This document shows, one piece after another, positions 1 to 12,559 of a stretch of 50,841 bases of DNA; the first letter of the stretch is position 1, and the number at the start of each line of letters is the position of its first letter. The DNA is from Helochares maculicollis (lineage: Eukaryota; Arthropoda; Insecta; Coleoptera; Hydrophilidae). Location: assembly GCA_033557835.1 (NCBI GenBank), contig JAWQRO010000174.1:1-50841 (forward strand), given 5' to 3'. Both the position numbers and the translations under genes were made by a program. Under the pieces are notes generated by a model, which ran no database searches, was not told where the DNA came from, and saw only the letters and a list, made by a program, of their open reading frames with translations.

Positions 1-372
1 TATATATACATAGTATACATGTATTCATGAGAGAAATGTTTTATTTCCTTTGTGGATGTCGTTGCGGAAGCGGGGAAAGAGACTATAATTAAGTAATGTG
101 TTTACAAAAATAAGTACCTACTTAGTAGGTAGTTGTAACCAAGAAAGAAAAAGCAAGGCGACCCACAAGTAGAACTGGAAATAATCAGCTGTTTGTCCAT
201 ATGTGCAAACCCTGGCGGTGTCGGTGTGGTGCAGCTACTTGCACTCTGTTCAGCAAGTCTTTCGTCTCGATTTCCCAACGCCAGTCAGGTCGGTCACATC
301 ACGTAGACCTCGGTTCGCTGTGTCGGTCGGTCGGTCGGTTCTGTTGCGTTGCATTGCATTGTGACGTACCAA

Positions 373-486
373 ATGATCATTGGACTTGCTCTCCTCACCT
401 GTTTCTTGGATACCACTCTGGGATATTCCACCACATATAATCTACTCGACTCGCTATTACCTCTACATATACAATATGTTGTTTGA
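373..486 (+). CDS. Possible 37-residue small ORF with a signal-peptide-like start (weak)
   Basis: An ATG opens a 37-codon frame ending in TGA. The first residues, MIIGLALLTCFLDTTLG, look like a short hydrophobic signal peptide with small residues at its end. The rest is polar and leucine-containing with no recognised motif. The frame beyond the stop stays fairly open with only scattered stops to about 800. Nothing shows that it is transcribed, no family is recognised, and a frame this short is expected by chance. It is listed only because secreted small peptides are easily missed. Confidence 0.12.
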   Translation: MIIGLALLTCFLDTTLGYSTTYNLLDSLLPLHIQYVV

Positions 487-1763
487 ACTTTATTATTTGC
501 GGCCGACCTGTTACAAGCAAATCTGGCTGCAAGAACGTTGGAAAGTTATTCGCCAATCGGGCTTAGCACCGACTATATGACCAATACATTTTTCAAATAG
601 GACATAGATGACCTTGGGTGGCAAATTGAAGTTGGATTCTTGGGAGAATTGCTGAGTTGGTGGCTAGATCGCTCTATTTCAAATAATGAATGGATGAAAG
701 TAGGCAGGCGGAAGGGGATCCGCATCGTGTACTCCTTGTTTCCCGAGTCGCAGTCGGTTGTCTAGATTCCAGGCCGCAGCTGTTTCTCAGCAAGAGGCAG
801 CATTGACAGCTTTCAGAGCCTGCTGAGCATTCCTTTGTGGCTGAAATTAAGAAACATTCAAACGTTTTTCTCTATGGTAACGAGATACAAACATCGCGTC
901 GATTTTAAAATGCAATGCTGGCTGTTACGATTTCTTTTTTAAAATTATGTTCACTTTGTGCTAAATGTATAGATTTTTTTCAGAATAAAATCAATTTCTT
1001 TGAAAATTGTCATTCACAGATTTATGAAATTTGAGAATAGCTTAATGAATCTTTTAAGTTGGATTATCGAACGATTGAAATAGTTTTGTTGCAATTTGAA
1101 GCTAAACTGCTGTAGAACAGATATATGAGTAGAAGTTTAGGATTTTAATAGCAGCCTTGATTCAATGCGAATGAAGTTACAAGACTCATTTGTATCATTG
1201 TATTCCAATAATAATTTATACTATAATAAGTTAATATTAGGCATTTCTGCCAGGCAATAATAAATAGCAAATTAAAAGTTAAAGTAAGCATTAATAGAAA
1301 TTTTCACTCAAATACATACTACGGAAATGTATTTATCGAAACACAAATAAAAAATGGTGCATTAATTCGAGGTGTATTCAGAAATTCGGAATTTTAAAAT
1401 GCCGTGTGTGTTTTGGTACCAGGTAAATTGTAAAAACCGTTTTTTTGCTCGCAAGCTAATTCTCTTAGATTATTTTTCAGCTATTAATTATACAAATAAA
1501 ATTACTTTTAGGAGAGTATAATTCTTACATGAACAGTTTTATTTGTCAAAGTTATTGTTAGTATTATTCAAGTATATTTAGAAAAATGAAATATAGCTTA
1601 GTAACTTTCTTTTATGGTACAATATATAAACATTGCAATTTTGATTAGTGTACGCCGTTTTATAGCAAAATTATTCTGGATGTAAAACTCTAAGATTAGC
1701 GATTTTAATTGCAGAGAGATACGAAGCACAACCACTACATATTTGGAAAGCAAAAAGCTTAGT

Positions 1764-1815
1764 CGTTCTTAATTGAGAACAAAGCCTGAATAGGCTGTGC
1801 CGAAGGCATAGCTAC
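1764..1815 (+). repeat. Double-hairpin repeat, copy 1
   Basis: Reads as TTAATTGAGAACAAAGCCTG followed by AATAGGCTGTGCCGAAGGCA and TAGC. It contains the hairpin GCTGTGCC-GAA-GGCATAGC with one mismatch in the stem. It matches, in opposite orientation, the copies at 31857-31930 and 32703-32770. Confidence 0.65.
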
Positions 1816-2109
1816 CCAGTTTGTAGCGTGGTTGCTTTTCATGTTGCATATAATAAAAATCTGAACTATCCAATCAAAATTCCCGTAATTACGTATATGG
1901 CATAAAAGTGCTAGCGGACAAATAATGTAAGAATCAAACTGAAACTTCATATTTCTAGGTTTTGCATGTTCTTCAATCATCAAGATATAGTTAAATCAAA
2001 CCTGTATTACATTAAATTTTAGCAGTAAAGCAATCCTATAGTTTCTTTTATTCAACTTGAGAAAGGTATGTGAGTATCTGCTAACAATGCCATCCAATAA
2101 ATAAATCAA

Positions 2110-2700
2110 GATAGGTCGTCAACTATACATCCATATTATCTACACACTTTTGCCTTTTAAATGTCAGGTTGTTTCGGCCGATATAAAACCCTGTTTGACG
2201 ATAGCCAATACATTCCTTGAAGGTCAGTTTTATGGCGTTACCTGAATTCAATTGTTTTCATGTTCAAATGTTATCCAAAAAGTGCTACTCAGTGGAGGCT
2301 AATTCTGGTGATTACGAAGGATGATGATTTTATCTAGTGTTATCAACCAGTCAAAAAGGAGTCGCTCTGTTCACCAATCCAAGCTGTTTTTCTGTCGGTT
2401 TTTGTAACCTTTCGTTTATTTGGTTGCTTTATATTTCTGCTGTGGTTCGTTAACCAGATTTCATGAGCTCACAGTGGATCATACCTTCGCCATGCCACCA
2501 AACACTCATCCTTAGCTTCTTTTTAATGAACATTGCGTTTTTGAGTGTGTTTCCGTGAATTATCCATGTCCAATTACTGCGCTGAAAGTTTGCGACTATC
2601 ACATTAAATCCATTTCTCATCAAATGTCAATTGAATAAAAATTGATCAAATTTACGACGAAAAATTGTGCTCCAAACGATTTTGTTTCATTCAGTTCACG
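2110..2700 (-). mobile_element. Mariner transposase relic, minus strand
   Basis: Read on the minus strand, the central catalytic domain of a mariner transposase is visible. At about 2520 downward is the block KKKLRMSVWWHGEGMIHCEL, which aligns with the mariner KKV.L.WWD.KG..YYEL core. A QINERLQKPTEKQLGLVNR stretch follows, like the Q-L..L...L.EKRPEL.NR segment. At about 2330-2290 is HHPS-stop-SPELAST, the decayed form of HPPYSPDLAPSD. Near 2180-2160 is GFYIGRNNLTFKRQKC, like the terminal FW..GI..LPE+WQK. At least five in-frame stops make it inactive. The N-terminal DNA-binding half is not recognised and may lie beyond 2750 or be lost. It is nearer the irritans/mellifera type than the mauritiana element at 15126. 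Inverted ends were not found. Confidence 0.78.
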
Positions 2701-2759
2701 GGGAATACACTTACCCAAGTTTTCATGTTACAGATCTGAAATGATTTAATATTATTTAT

Positions 2760-5700
2760 TTGCTAAAACTAAACTTCAACGATACTTCATAGGCATTCTG
2801 AGATCGGTCAAATAAACGGTAATCTTTCCTAATCATAATCAGTTGCTCATTATTGAGTTTTGGCTCTAAACGGCAGCGCGACCCATTTTTGCGATTAAAC
2901 TTTCTATACGAAATTTGAAAACAAATTTGATGCTTAGAGTTGACAGTATTTTCTTTGCACAAGTGAAATTTGTAACAAAAAACAAAATTATCAAATATCA
3001 AACCACTATTACTTATGCTGTGCACAGCACTTATTTTGTATCTACAAGACATTTTATGGCTGTATTAAATATTATAGAATAAGAAATAACTACCACAGTG
3101 GTAGAAACTCCACCAGACAAAATACTGGAATTCTACAAACTCTTATAACTTACAAGAGTACGCGAGAAAAGAATCAAAGAAAACGATAATCATAGGACAG
3201 TGATTAAGAGCTTAGGAAAAGATGTTTAGAGTGGAATGGGTTTCATAGACCAAATGATAATAAAATTATCCATTTATATCAAAAAGAATATATAGAAAGC
3301 ATACTAGGCTATTTCAGTGAGAAAATTCCAGTAAAAACCAGACAAGCTCGTAATTTACGATGACTAATTTAACAGGATCTACACATTAATTCTTCAAAAC
3401 GGCAAATAAAAAAGTTCTTACTACATCGCTCTTTTTTAACAACTAGAAGAAATATTAGCACGTTTCAAACCGGGTTGTCTATTATCTATTCTACTTAAAA
3501 GTTCTCTTTAAGACTTCTTGATAATGGCGCCGTTTTACCTAATTTCTGATATATTTTCACATAGCTAAAAGTACTTTGTATGGCTTAAACATTTAATGGA
3601 ATTGTTTTCTGGGTAAATTGAAATAAGGGAAAAGACTCAACAAGTTCTACGAACATATATCCAAAAATAACGTCGTTGGCTTTGATCAAAGTATTAAACG
3701 TATGACCTTTGTAAGGTACAAGGAATTACCATGTATTACGTTTATATTTAAAGGACTGCAGAGAGAGGTATGGAAAGGCGTAGCGTAGGTAGGGGCAAGG
3801 GGGCGGAATAGGTGGGCGGTTGGGTGACGGTGCGAAATGGGAAACAGGATAATAAGCACGTAACTAAGAGGCAACAAGCTGGGAGTGAGATGCGACCGTC
3901 CAAATACATGGAAAATGAATCGTGCGATCTGATTCCTGAAAAGACAAGGACAGAGTAGCGGGACGACTGGAAAAGAGGAACGCCGAAGACAAAGAGAGAA
4001 AAGCGAAAATTACGGGGAAAGCGGAAAAGTTCAGGAAATTCGCAAATACCCAGAATTCATGTAACGGCATCGTCCTCATCGCTTCCAAAGAGACCCACTC
4101 TACTAGGATATGCATTTTCTTCTAGAAATGGTCATTAATTCAAACCGGAAAGTATTCCACTTAACCATTTAACAACTTATGGCAGATCCCTCTAATGCTA
4201 GGGTATATAATTTTATCTGCTAATTCGTTGTTTAACATTTTAATTATTTGAAATGATTCGATGATTACACTTGCTTCAGTAATTGACCTGTATATTGATT
4301 TCTAACGTTCTCCTACATATTATAGCCTGTACTAGCAAGCAGCGGTCCATGTTTCTCTTTACATTCTATTTTCTACAAGTGCAGAAAATACAGTTTATTT
4401 CTAAAGAAGAATAGAAATACAAATGCTCACTGTACATTTATTAATATCCTTTCTACATTTCATTAATCTTTCAAAAATTGAAACTGTGTTTGTTAATATT
4501 AATTTTAAACAGTTTTAAAAGGGCCTATCTAAAATAATAAATGTTCAATAACTGATTAAATGTTTGCATTTTTGATTTTTTATTTCATAGTAAGTTGTTC
4601 TTGATATTATTATGTTCTTTCAATTCCAATTAGTACATAAATAATATATACTATACGACATATAACATAGGCTGATTTAATGAGTCGCAACGACTTGTGG
4701 GATCCTGAATTCATTTTGACCATTTTTGCATACTATTTTTGTAAATGTGTTTAAATACGATACCGCTTAGACTATTTGAAAGGAAGCGATGGTAGTTGGT
4801 ATACAGTTATTATAGTAAAATCTATATTTTGGGACATGTACACCAATATCTGTTGGCGTACACGGATTTTAATGTTTTTACATGTAAAATAATCATTTTG
4901 TACACTTATCAAAATTAGTTGATACCAAATTTTGACTTGATCAACACACTTGAAATGCTATTTTGTCTACCATGAAATGTTTATATGATGCCTTAAACAT
5001 GTTACAAATATTAAAATCGAACTTTCGAAAATTCAATTCATATCGAGGTAAGCTTACAACTAAAATTTTTATTCCTTACCTAATTATATTCTTGATTATT
5101 TAAATCAGTCACAAATTAATGACGCTCTAAATTTGTAAATCATTAGCTAATATTTAATAGTAACAGCTTAGTTAGTTGCCGATTTTAATCAAAGAAATTT
5201 TGTTCTATTCTATATTTTTTAATTCACGGACAAATTAAAGTCGTGTTAAGAATGCAAAACATTGATAACGATAACGATCTTAATCTTTTGATGTTAAAAT
5301 AATAATAAAATCTTTGCAGTCGCTAATTTTTTAGGATTACTATTAAGTAATAGAAATTCGATTGGGTTGATGCAACTTTTTTTATTTTGAATTTTTCATT
5401 TAATCTGCACTTCTTTTATTTGAAGTAATTTAAATCAAGAGTTTATGTATTTATAACTTTTGAATGTGTCTTTCAAATTCTGGTAGTAGAGTTAATATTG
5501 TTAAATGTTTGACCTCGATATTTTTACGGATCTTCATGTTTGCTGTCTGAGTGTGTATTTGTATGGAAACAGGATAGAACTCAAACTATTTAAGCTGAAG
5601 TAAATAAATTTGGCATATAGCTGTTTGAGCAATAATGTAGATCTGTATAATTGCTGAGGCAGTTAGGACTACTGGAAGTATCTGTTAACCTAAACAATAT

Positions 5701-6860
5701 TTATTTGATTTCACGTAGAGTGGTTATTATAATTGAGTTAAAAAATCTTTTGCGTACTGAAGGCACTGATCGAAACAGTAGGCATGACGTTTAAATAAAT
5801 AAAATTATACAAAATAAAATTGCAATTATTTTCGAGTAGGATCTGCAACTGAGAAATGGAGAATCTGATAAACATGTAATAACAATACAAATAGAGCTTG
5901 CAATCACATTGTCAAGGGATGTCGTAATGCAAAGTATGTATCTTCCGCCGCTATCTATTTTGTTGTTTTTAATTCTTTTAATACCCTCTTCTAATAAGAG
6001 TATAATAAATTACAAAAAAGGTTTCAGATAATGCCAGAAAAAAATGGCATTTTATTATAAAAATGTTTGCTAATGGAACATAAATTTGGTCTAAGAATTA
6101 AAGTCAGTTTTGACTTTTGCCGTCTACAGACGAAGATTTGAAGTTAGATTTTTACCAGGAAGAGAGTAGCTGTGCCTTCGACAGAGTCGTTTCTATCTTC
6201 TACATTCAGAAACATTACGATTTGCTTACCTTTGCTCAGGAATTACGTCCAATCAAGCTAAAATTTTTACATTCGGAAGTATGTCTTTAGAATTTAAAAT
6301 ATATGCACATGGTATATACAGTACATGTAATAATAATAAAATTACTGTATGATCTGAGTAACTAGCAACAGGCAAACAATTAAAATCAGTTACTTAAGCT
6401 TCTCACGTCCAAAAATGGAGCATTGTGTTGCGTTTCGTGCGGCAGCTAAACGTCTACTTAATTAATTGAGAAACTGTGTGTTTTAATACTAAATATTAGA
6501 ATCTAGAGACAAAGTCATAGCATGAGACATATCTAAACACTGTAAATTTAGGCCAGAAAAAAATGTAAATTTTAATCGTACAGCAAGAGCTTTATAACAA
6601 AAACTATGATATACATTTTCTGAAATGTTATATATATATTACAAGAAAAATTTACCTCGAGTTTTGCATTGAAAATTTTTTATTTAATTATTTTTTAACA
6701 CTATTTATTTTTAGAACTGTAAACCAGCGAATTTATTTACATAATATATTTATTTAATTGCATAATAAAAATCAAACAGCTTTGCAGAATCCTACAATTG
6801 ATTTATTTTAATTAAGAATCAACTTTAGAAACTCTATAGAATGTTTACGATGTTATTCCA
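2760..6860. other. Geneless AT-rich stretch
   Basis: Frames are stop-dense and no gene is seen. At 3130-3450 the plus strand is A-rich with fragments of open frame that I could not assign. At 3930-4040 there is a purine-rich run of about 110 bases. A 98-codon minus frame at 2756-3052 lies upstream of the mariner relic and could be its lost N-terminal part, but I see no HTH motif. From 4150 to 6860 only AT-rich sequence is seen, apart from a hairpin-repeat fragment at 6166-6186. Confidence 0.6.
6166..6186 (-). repeat. Double-hairpin repeat fragment
   Basis: Contains GTAGCTGTGCCTTCGACAGA, which is the first hairpin arm and TTC loop of the repeat seen complete at 31857-31877. The second arm is damaged (CGACAGA in place of CGGCACAGC). 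Assignment rests on this short match alone. Confidence 0.4.
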
Positions 6861-6907
6861 GTTAAATTTATTTAAAAAATCTGTAGTCTCCACTCAACCT
6901 TCCCGTA
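6855..6907 (-). repeat. Repeat-end motif, copy 1 (minus)
   Basis: On the minus strand this reads TATACGGGAAGGTTGAGTGG, then AGACTACAGATTTTTTAAAT. It matches segments at 27216-27262 and 21233-21285. The three share a core of GTTGAGTG.AGA..CTCCAG followed by a T-run. Together with the downstream block at 7315-7588 this may be one end of a dispersed element; that link is inferred. Confidence 0.5.
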
Positions 6908-7314
6908 TAAATAGATACACAACATAAAAGTTGTATTAATAACAAAACAACAAACATTTACATGCTTTGTAAAAATATAAATGAAATTTACAATGTCATG
7001 GTTTGCATATGCTTCAATGCATTTATTTAAGGTATCATCATAAGGGCTATTATATTTTTGTTTAGTACATTTATAAACGGGCCATTTTCAATACAACTTT
7101 ATGTAGTGTAAAATGTGAATTCATAACTAAAATATGGGTCGAGTTTTACAAAGTAAGGTCATAGCTAACAAGTGTTTAATAAAAAGTCCATTTCTAGTGG
7201 TTCAATTACCTTAAAACTTCATACATAATTTTTTTAATGTCTTTCAAGTTAACAGTTCTATTTAAATGTCTAGTTTATTTGTAAAAATTTCAAAACAGTG
7301 TAGGAAAATGGGTA

Positions 7315-7588
7315 CCTCCGCTGATCCTATATGTCCCAAAAATTCAAACGGATTTGAGCTTTTGCGTTTATAGCCGTCTGCAAAATGTTATCGCTCCACT
7401 GTAAACGGTGTGACCGTTATCGTGTACACAAATATATAAACACACAGACAACATGCCAAAAATGATTAAAATGGATTCAGAGGCACTCAAAACGTTGAGA
7501 TCCGTCAAAATCTCGATATCGAATGTTTTCATGAGCCCTATACCTTCCCTTTACTATACTTTGTATTGTATACGGGAATGTAAAAAAC
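7315..7588 (+). repeat. Dispersed repeat family B, copy 1
   Basis: This block aligns in patches with 27622-27845. Shared parts in order are CCCAAAAATT, ACACA(G)A with CATG, an ATGG-A patch, GAGT/AGGCACTCAAA, the exact 15-mer AGATCCGTCAAAATC (7498-7512), and TTTCATGA followed by an ATACCTT patch. The 3' part has CTATACCTTCCC, then TATACGGGAATG about 25 bases later, so the end is weakly inverted-repeat. No coding potential is evident. It could be the 3' tail of a retroelement or a non-autonomous DNA element. Confidence 0.6.
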
Positions 7589-7770
7589 TGTAGGTTTAGC
7601 TAGGCAGAAAATGTTATCAAATTTAGCTTTATTATATGTCAAATCCGTTATCCTGTTTGCATACGAGTTTTGATTCTTCTAAAATTTTATAACACGTACT
7701 AAATATGAACTAAATATATTGTTCTATCTTGCTTTAAATTTTATAATGTACATTATTTCTTCGATTCAGA

Positions 7771-7868
7771 CAGTTCGTATATATTCAAGTGTCACATTAG
7801 ACTAAACCTTCAATCTTCAGTTCGTATATATTCAAGTGTCACATTAGACTAAACCTTCAATCTTCAGT
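7771..7868. repeat. Exact 47-bp tandem duplication
   Basis: A 47-base unit beginning CAGTTCGTATATATTCAAGT occupies 7771-7817 and is repeated without a mismatch at 7818-7864. The first four bases of a third unit (CAGT) follow. Perfect identity in an otherwise decayed region shows that the duplication is recent, or that it is an active or misassembled minisatellite. Confidence 0.95.
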
Positions 7869-10800
7869 ATACACAACGTATGCTTTCTTTATATTTGAGA
7901 ATCATTATTCATTTATTCAGTGTGGAAACACAATGTACTGCTCAAATGATTTTTTTTGACACCCTTAATTGTAAAACATCTGCTAGAAACTAAGTTGACA
8001 GTCTTGATTGGGAGCGAAATTCTAATCGGCTATACCGAAGATAAAGCATGTTTGTTTTTGAATGTTAGAATCTTTAAAGAAGATTTAAAAATAAGAAATA
8101 AATTATTTTAATGTCTTATTGTAGATGCAAAGGATTAATGGATTCTAATATTAGCATTCCATCTTGAAATACTATCTAATTTATTATTCAGTTTGAACCA
8201 AATATAAGAATCGCTACACTGTAACACTCTTTTAGTATTAGATTAGAATAGATCTGCTGAAAGATGCGCACAGATAAGAATATAACCTTTCAATAGGATT
8301 TTTGTATTGTACATATGTATACATGGAAATATTAATCTACATATATTTCTTTTGAACATTTGTAAAATTTTAAATTATTATTTATATAACTAAGACTAGA
8401 AAACTTAAATTGAATCTGCGAATAATCACTAACTTAACTAAAATACTATATGTAATGTAAATAGTTACAATTTTTTGGTGCTCTGTTAGAAAATGTCCAC
8501 TTGTTTTTAACCGTTAGGAGGACATCAAAAGGATTTTCTTGGTAACCCTTCATGAAATATAGGCAAGAACATAGGCACGCAAGATTTCTAACTTTTCCTG
8601 GTGATATTGCTGTAACAGTAAATGTTGAGTAATTCATCATAAAGTTGGTTGACAACAATATTATATAAAATATTCATTTCTCTCTAAGCAAGAATTTTAA
8701 TTTAACGCGATAAAAATTGATAAATCACTTCACATTACGCGCCCTGTCGGCTCGTGCGTTTTCTCTCTCATTCTTCCTGTTCCAGTTTCGGTTTTTCCTG
8801 TAAGTTCTTTGTATGCTTTATACTTTCTTATGCCCTTGACTTTCATATCCTCATCGCTTTCCTAACATGTTTGGTAGTTTTTACATTATTGCTAAAGCAA
8901 GGAGACTAACGATAAGTGAATTTATTATTTTCATCCTTTGCAAGTTAATCAGACTGACAATGTAATAATACAATTGGTAATGTCACAGATATCGGTAGCA
9001 TTGCAAAAGAAAACGCTGATAAGTAAGTATGTTGGTAAGCAATGTGGCGGACCGTAGACGACAGCTGTTTTAGGAACTTCGTCATCGCACCGCAATCGTC
9101 GTGTCCTGAACTTGTATTCATATACAGGTGGATAGAATAACATAGTAAGCGAAGCGGCTTTACTCTCGTTAGGTCGGATAGGATCGAGGGGTTCACTCAC
9201 ACGGTTTGCCCGCTTCAGACACCCCTCGTTTCGATCTGGGTTATTGTCCTCTTCAACAACTAAATATGTATATATTTGCCACGGAGAGACGCCATCGAGG
9301 ATCAAGGGAGAACCCTTCGCCTTCTTCACCCCTCACCCTCTAGATCATCACCCAACATGTTCCCAACTAGATTGCGTCGGTGAAAAATAATGATCGAGAG
9401 GCGATTAACAAAAGGTAATTTAATAAACTCGCCGTTAGCAAATAAGTAAAAGCGGCCGAGAGCGGCAACAGCAGCAGAAGCTGCAGGAAAACAGATGGAG
9501 CAGCGAGAGAGGAAAGTTTTTAATAAATGGCCCTATCAACCTGATGTGACTTGTAAAAATCACCGCAATCTAAGACCTGCGCTAAGAATTGGCGCTTCCA
9601 CTTATGCACGTACTCTTATATATTTACAATCAAAGTAATCATAGATTGCTTAACTTAACCTTAAAATATCTAAATATATGGACAACTTTATGAAATCAAC
9701 ATTTAATGGAAGGAAACATATTTTATTATGTGTAATTGACTGCGACTATTTCAATATAGTTGGAGTGACGATTACGGTGCTTTTAACGCATTTATTTAGA
9801 TAAACCGAGATTGTAGTATTAGCAAACCATTACACTTAAAGGAATATACCATAAAATTTTAGACATATTTAATAAATGTTAATCGGTTTCTGAAAACATA
9901 AATTTATTGAGTATAATTCAAATAATTGCCTAATATAAATAAATATTGTACATAAATCATTACAAGAAATATATAAGTGGAGCTTTACTTGCATATTTTT
10001 AATATGTACAAGCTGTTTAATATATTAACATACTAATTAACTAATCAATATCTCAGACGAATGATTACAAAAGTGCAGATTTATTTAATTTTTTTCTGGC
10101 AAACGTATACAAGCAAAAAAATTCAAAACAATTCTGGGTTAGAACATAAAACAAACGGAGAATTTAATAGCCAATAAAAATCAACAATATTCTAAGCGGT
10201 GCCAAAGAGTTATTTTATAGAGTATACTATTCTACAATTATTAAATTAATTATAAATATTTTGAATAATTATTGCCATTTAATTTCATCAATTAACGGCA
10301 ATAGCATCCTCATTTAATTGCAATGTTTTTTTTGAGAAGCGCCGTAAAATGCTATAATTTGTACATTCACATGTTCTATAAGTATATTTTTTTCTGGATG
10401 TAAGAAGCTTAAGTTAGAAATAATATTCGAAATCTATTTCATATTTTAAAACAGTTTATATAGTTTCGTTTCAATCCTCTAGTCTTTACAAATTGTGAAT
10501 TACAATTTTAATACCACTTAAGTAGAATGAAGTAACCTTTTCACTTTCAATTTATGCCCATCATTTGTGAATATTGAAAGAGAAATATTTTTTAAGTCCC
10601 AAATTAATAAAGACATTATAAACATAAAGGCCTTGTGCAGTTGAGGCAAAAATAAGATGATAAATTTAACATATTCATCAAGTAAGTATGCACTACTAAT
10701 TTTGAAGTTCCAGCTTTATTATTAGTTCTTTTTAATATTATTTATTGTTATAACCCTATTACTGGTTTATTTGATTATTCGGCGATCTGATCGGCAAATT

Positions 10801-12550
10801 GATCGTCTTCGTGTCTGCCCACCATTAGACAAACGTGAACACTCGGAGAGACAGATAGATAAACAGATAGCTGCTGATATCGTTAGTAAGATAAATAGAA
10901 GGAAAAGATGAACAACCGCCGGTTCGTTGGATAAAAGGACGGAAAGAGAGAAAGAATGTAAAAAAGAGGTCGCCTATTCAAAATCCGTGGAAGTTGTGAA
11001 GGTCCATCAATCCCCAAGTCGGGCGATTCTCAAAAACGGACATTGTTTAAACGGTGGGAGATTAATGGGTGGTTTCGGTCGATGGTATGCTACCTGAGCG
11101 CTTCTTGCACGTCCGCCACTCGGCTATCCACCTATATTCTCGACATCGTGTAAAAGGCGAAAAACAACCGGAATCGCTGCTATTAACCGACAACCAAATT
11201 GTTACTGCGATATCTCAGTTACTTTCGATCAAACGATGCCCTCAACTGTCGCAGAAGCGTCACGAAACGATTATAATTTGAAGGTGTCGTTTTAATTCGA
11301 GGACGGCGGCTGTCGACATGTGGAAGAAGAGGAAGAAGCCGAGGTAGATGTGCAAGATGAAGAGGTCGAGGAGAAAAAAGTAGCAGTTTGAGAAAGAGCG
11401 AAGCGAAGAATATTTGGAACAACATCTATCTGACATTACAAATTATCAGGCTACAAAAGATAATGCGAAATCGGGAAAATTCGCCCTTGTGTTGGAATGA
11501 AATAAAGTCGAAGCGGGTGGCCAGAGATGGGTTCACGGCGCCCTTTGACGAGGAGCGAGATGGAGTCGCCTCCAGCCACCCAGTTATTGCTCTCTCTGCT
11601 GTTTCTCTTCCTCCTGGCTCCAGCTTTGCTCCGATCCGATGCGGTGGAGAGAGGAAAGATTATGAAGGGTTGCTTTCGGTAGAACGAGACCGGCAGACGG
11701 CCGTTCAAAGCGAATCGCTCCGAAAAGCTTCGTTATTACAACGGACGAATAAAAATCACAATTCTATTATCTCAACCAAATAAAATAATCACTTTTCTGA
11801 TTAAATTATCCATCGCCTACCGCTGCGTCGCTCGCTTCTCCCCCATCTTCCTTCCTTACATATCATATTTCATTAATAATCCAATAATCATCTACACGCC
11901 ACACAAAGAGATGAGCTTTGAGGTGCGTTTGTAATCATCGTCAATGTTTCTTGTTGGAGTTTCATGTTATTGAGAATAGATCGTTTTTATATACCCGTCT
12001 GCTATGTGAATTGCAGTAAAGGATGGAAAATATCAACCACCAGTTTTCAATAAATGTTCATGTTTTGAGAGCTTTTAAATTCTACATCAAATATGTCTAA
12101 TATTTTATTTATCTCAACTTTTCTCTCTCTTTTTTCATAGCGCTCTTTATTTTAATTCTTCAACGCGCTATTCTTGCCTTGTTTTCTTCTTTTGAACGTG
12201 GTATTTTCGCATAATTATAAAAAGTGCTGTTGACGTTATAGAGAATTGTTTTAAAAGAGAAAGCTGTATAGTATTTTCAATAGTATGGCTCGTTTGTGAT
12301 GATTGACTAACTTCGAATTATATATTTGATTAGATAGAAATTCCCTAGTAGTCATCTACACTTTAAAAGTGTATCTTGTTAAAAACGTAATTTCTAAAGT
12401 TCCCTTCGTATTCCTTGCTCGCATTATACCCTTCATTTGTACTGATGCGTTGTTCAGTCAGGATATTTTCTTTGCTGTTTAGCTTTCATTGTATAAAGCA
12501 TCTGTAGAAGTTATAATTTTGTTTGTGAAATACTCTTGTTGCTCAAGAAA
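7869..12550. other. Geneless stretch with two CG-richer islands
   Basis: AT-rich sequence surrounds two islands, about 8740-9560 and 10780-11860. In the first, a 126-codon open frame runs on the minus strand (8949-9329); it matches no family I know. A CAG-rich patch lies at 9455-9500. The second holds overlapping open frames on both strands (plus 11388-11783, minus 11451-11708), a pattern typical of composition rather than coding. It also has GA-rich runs at 10845-10960 and 11320-11410. These islands could be regulatory. A diverged hairpin-repeat copy lies at 7994-8048. Confidence 0.5.
7994..8048 (+). repeat. Double-hairpin repeat, diverged copy
   Basis: GTTGACAGTCTTGATTGGGA then GCGAAATTCTAATCGGCTAT then ACCGAAGATAAAGC follows the family order: a GACA.TCTTAATTGAG lead, a GCGAAGCC.GAATCGGCT centre and a GTGCCGAAGGCACAGC hairpin. 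Several stem positions are mutated. Confidence 0.5.
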
Positions 12551-12559
12551 GGAATATTT

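Larger units (their letters stand above)
1..2100. other. AT-rich non-coding stretch with a CG-richer island at about 190-860
   Basis: No convincing gene is visible. The stretch at 190-860 is richer in G and C than its surroundings and holds a (TCGG)4 run at 323-338. Short open frames overlap there in several frames on the plus strand, which suggests composition rather than coding. From about 870 the sequence is AT-rich and stop-dense in every frame. One copy of the double-hairpin repeat lies at 1764-1815. The first eight bases are a TA run. Confidence 0.6.

Noticed and set aside
9069..9090. TAGGAACTTC, like the start of miR-276
   Set aside because: Only 10 bases match and there is no complementary 5' arm (GAGTTCCTA type) within 100 bases.
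11388..11783. 131-codon plus frame with an 85-codon frame on the other strand
   Set aside because: Mutually open antisense frames in a CG-richer island, with no recognised domain and no splice context, suggest composition.
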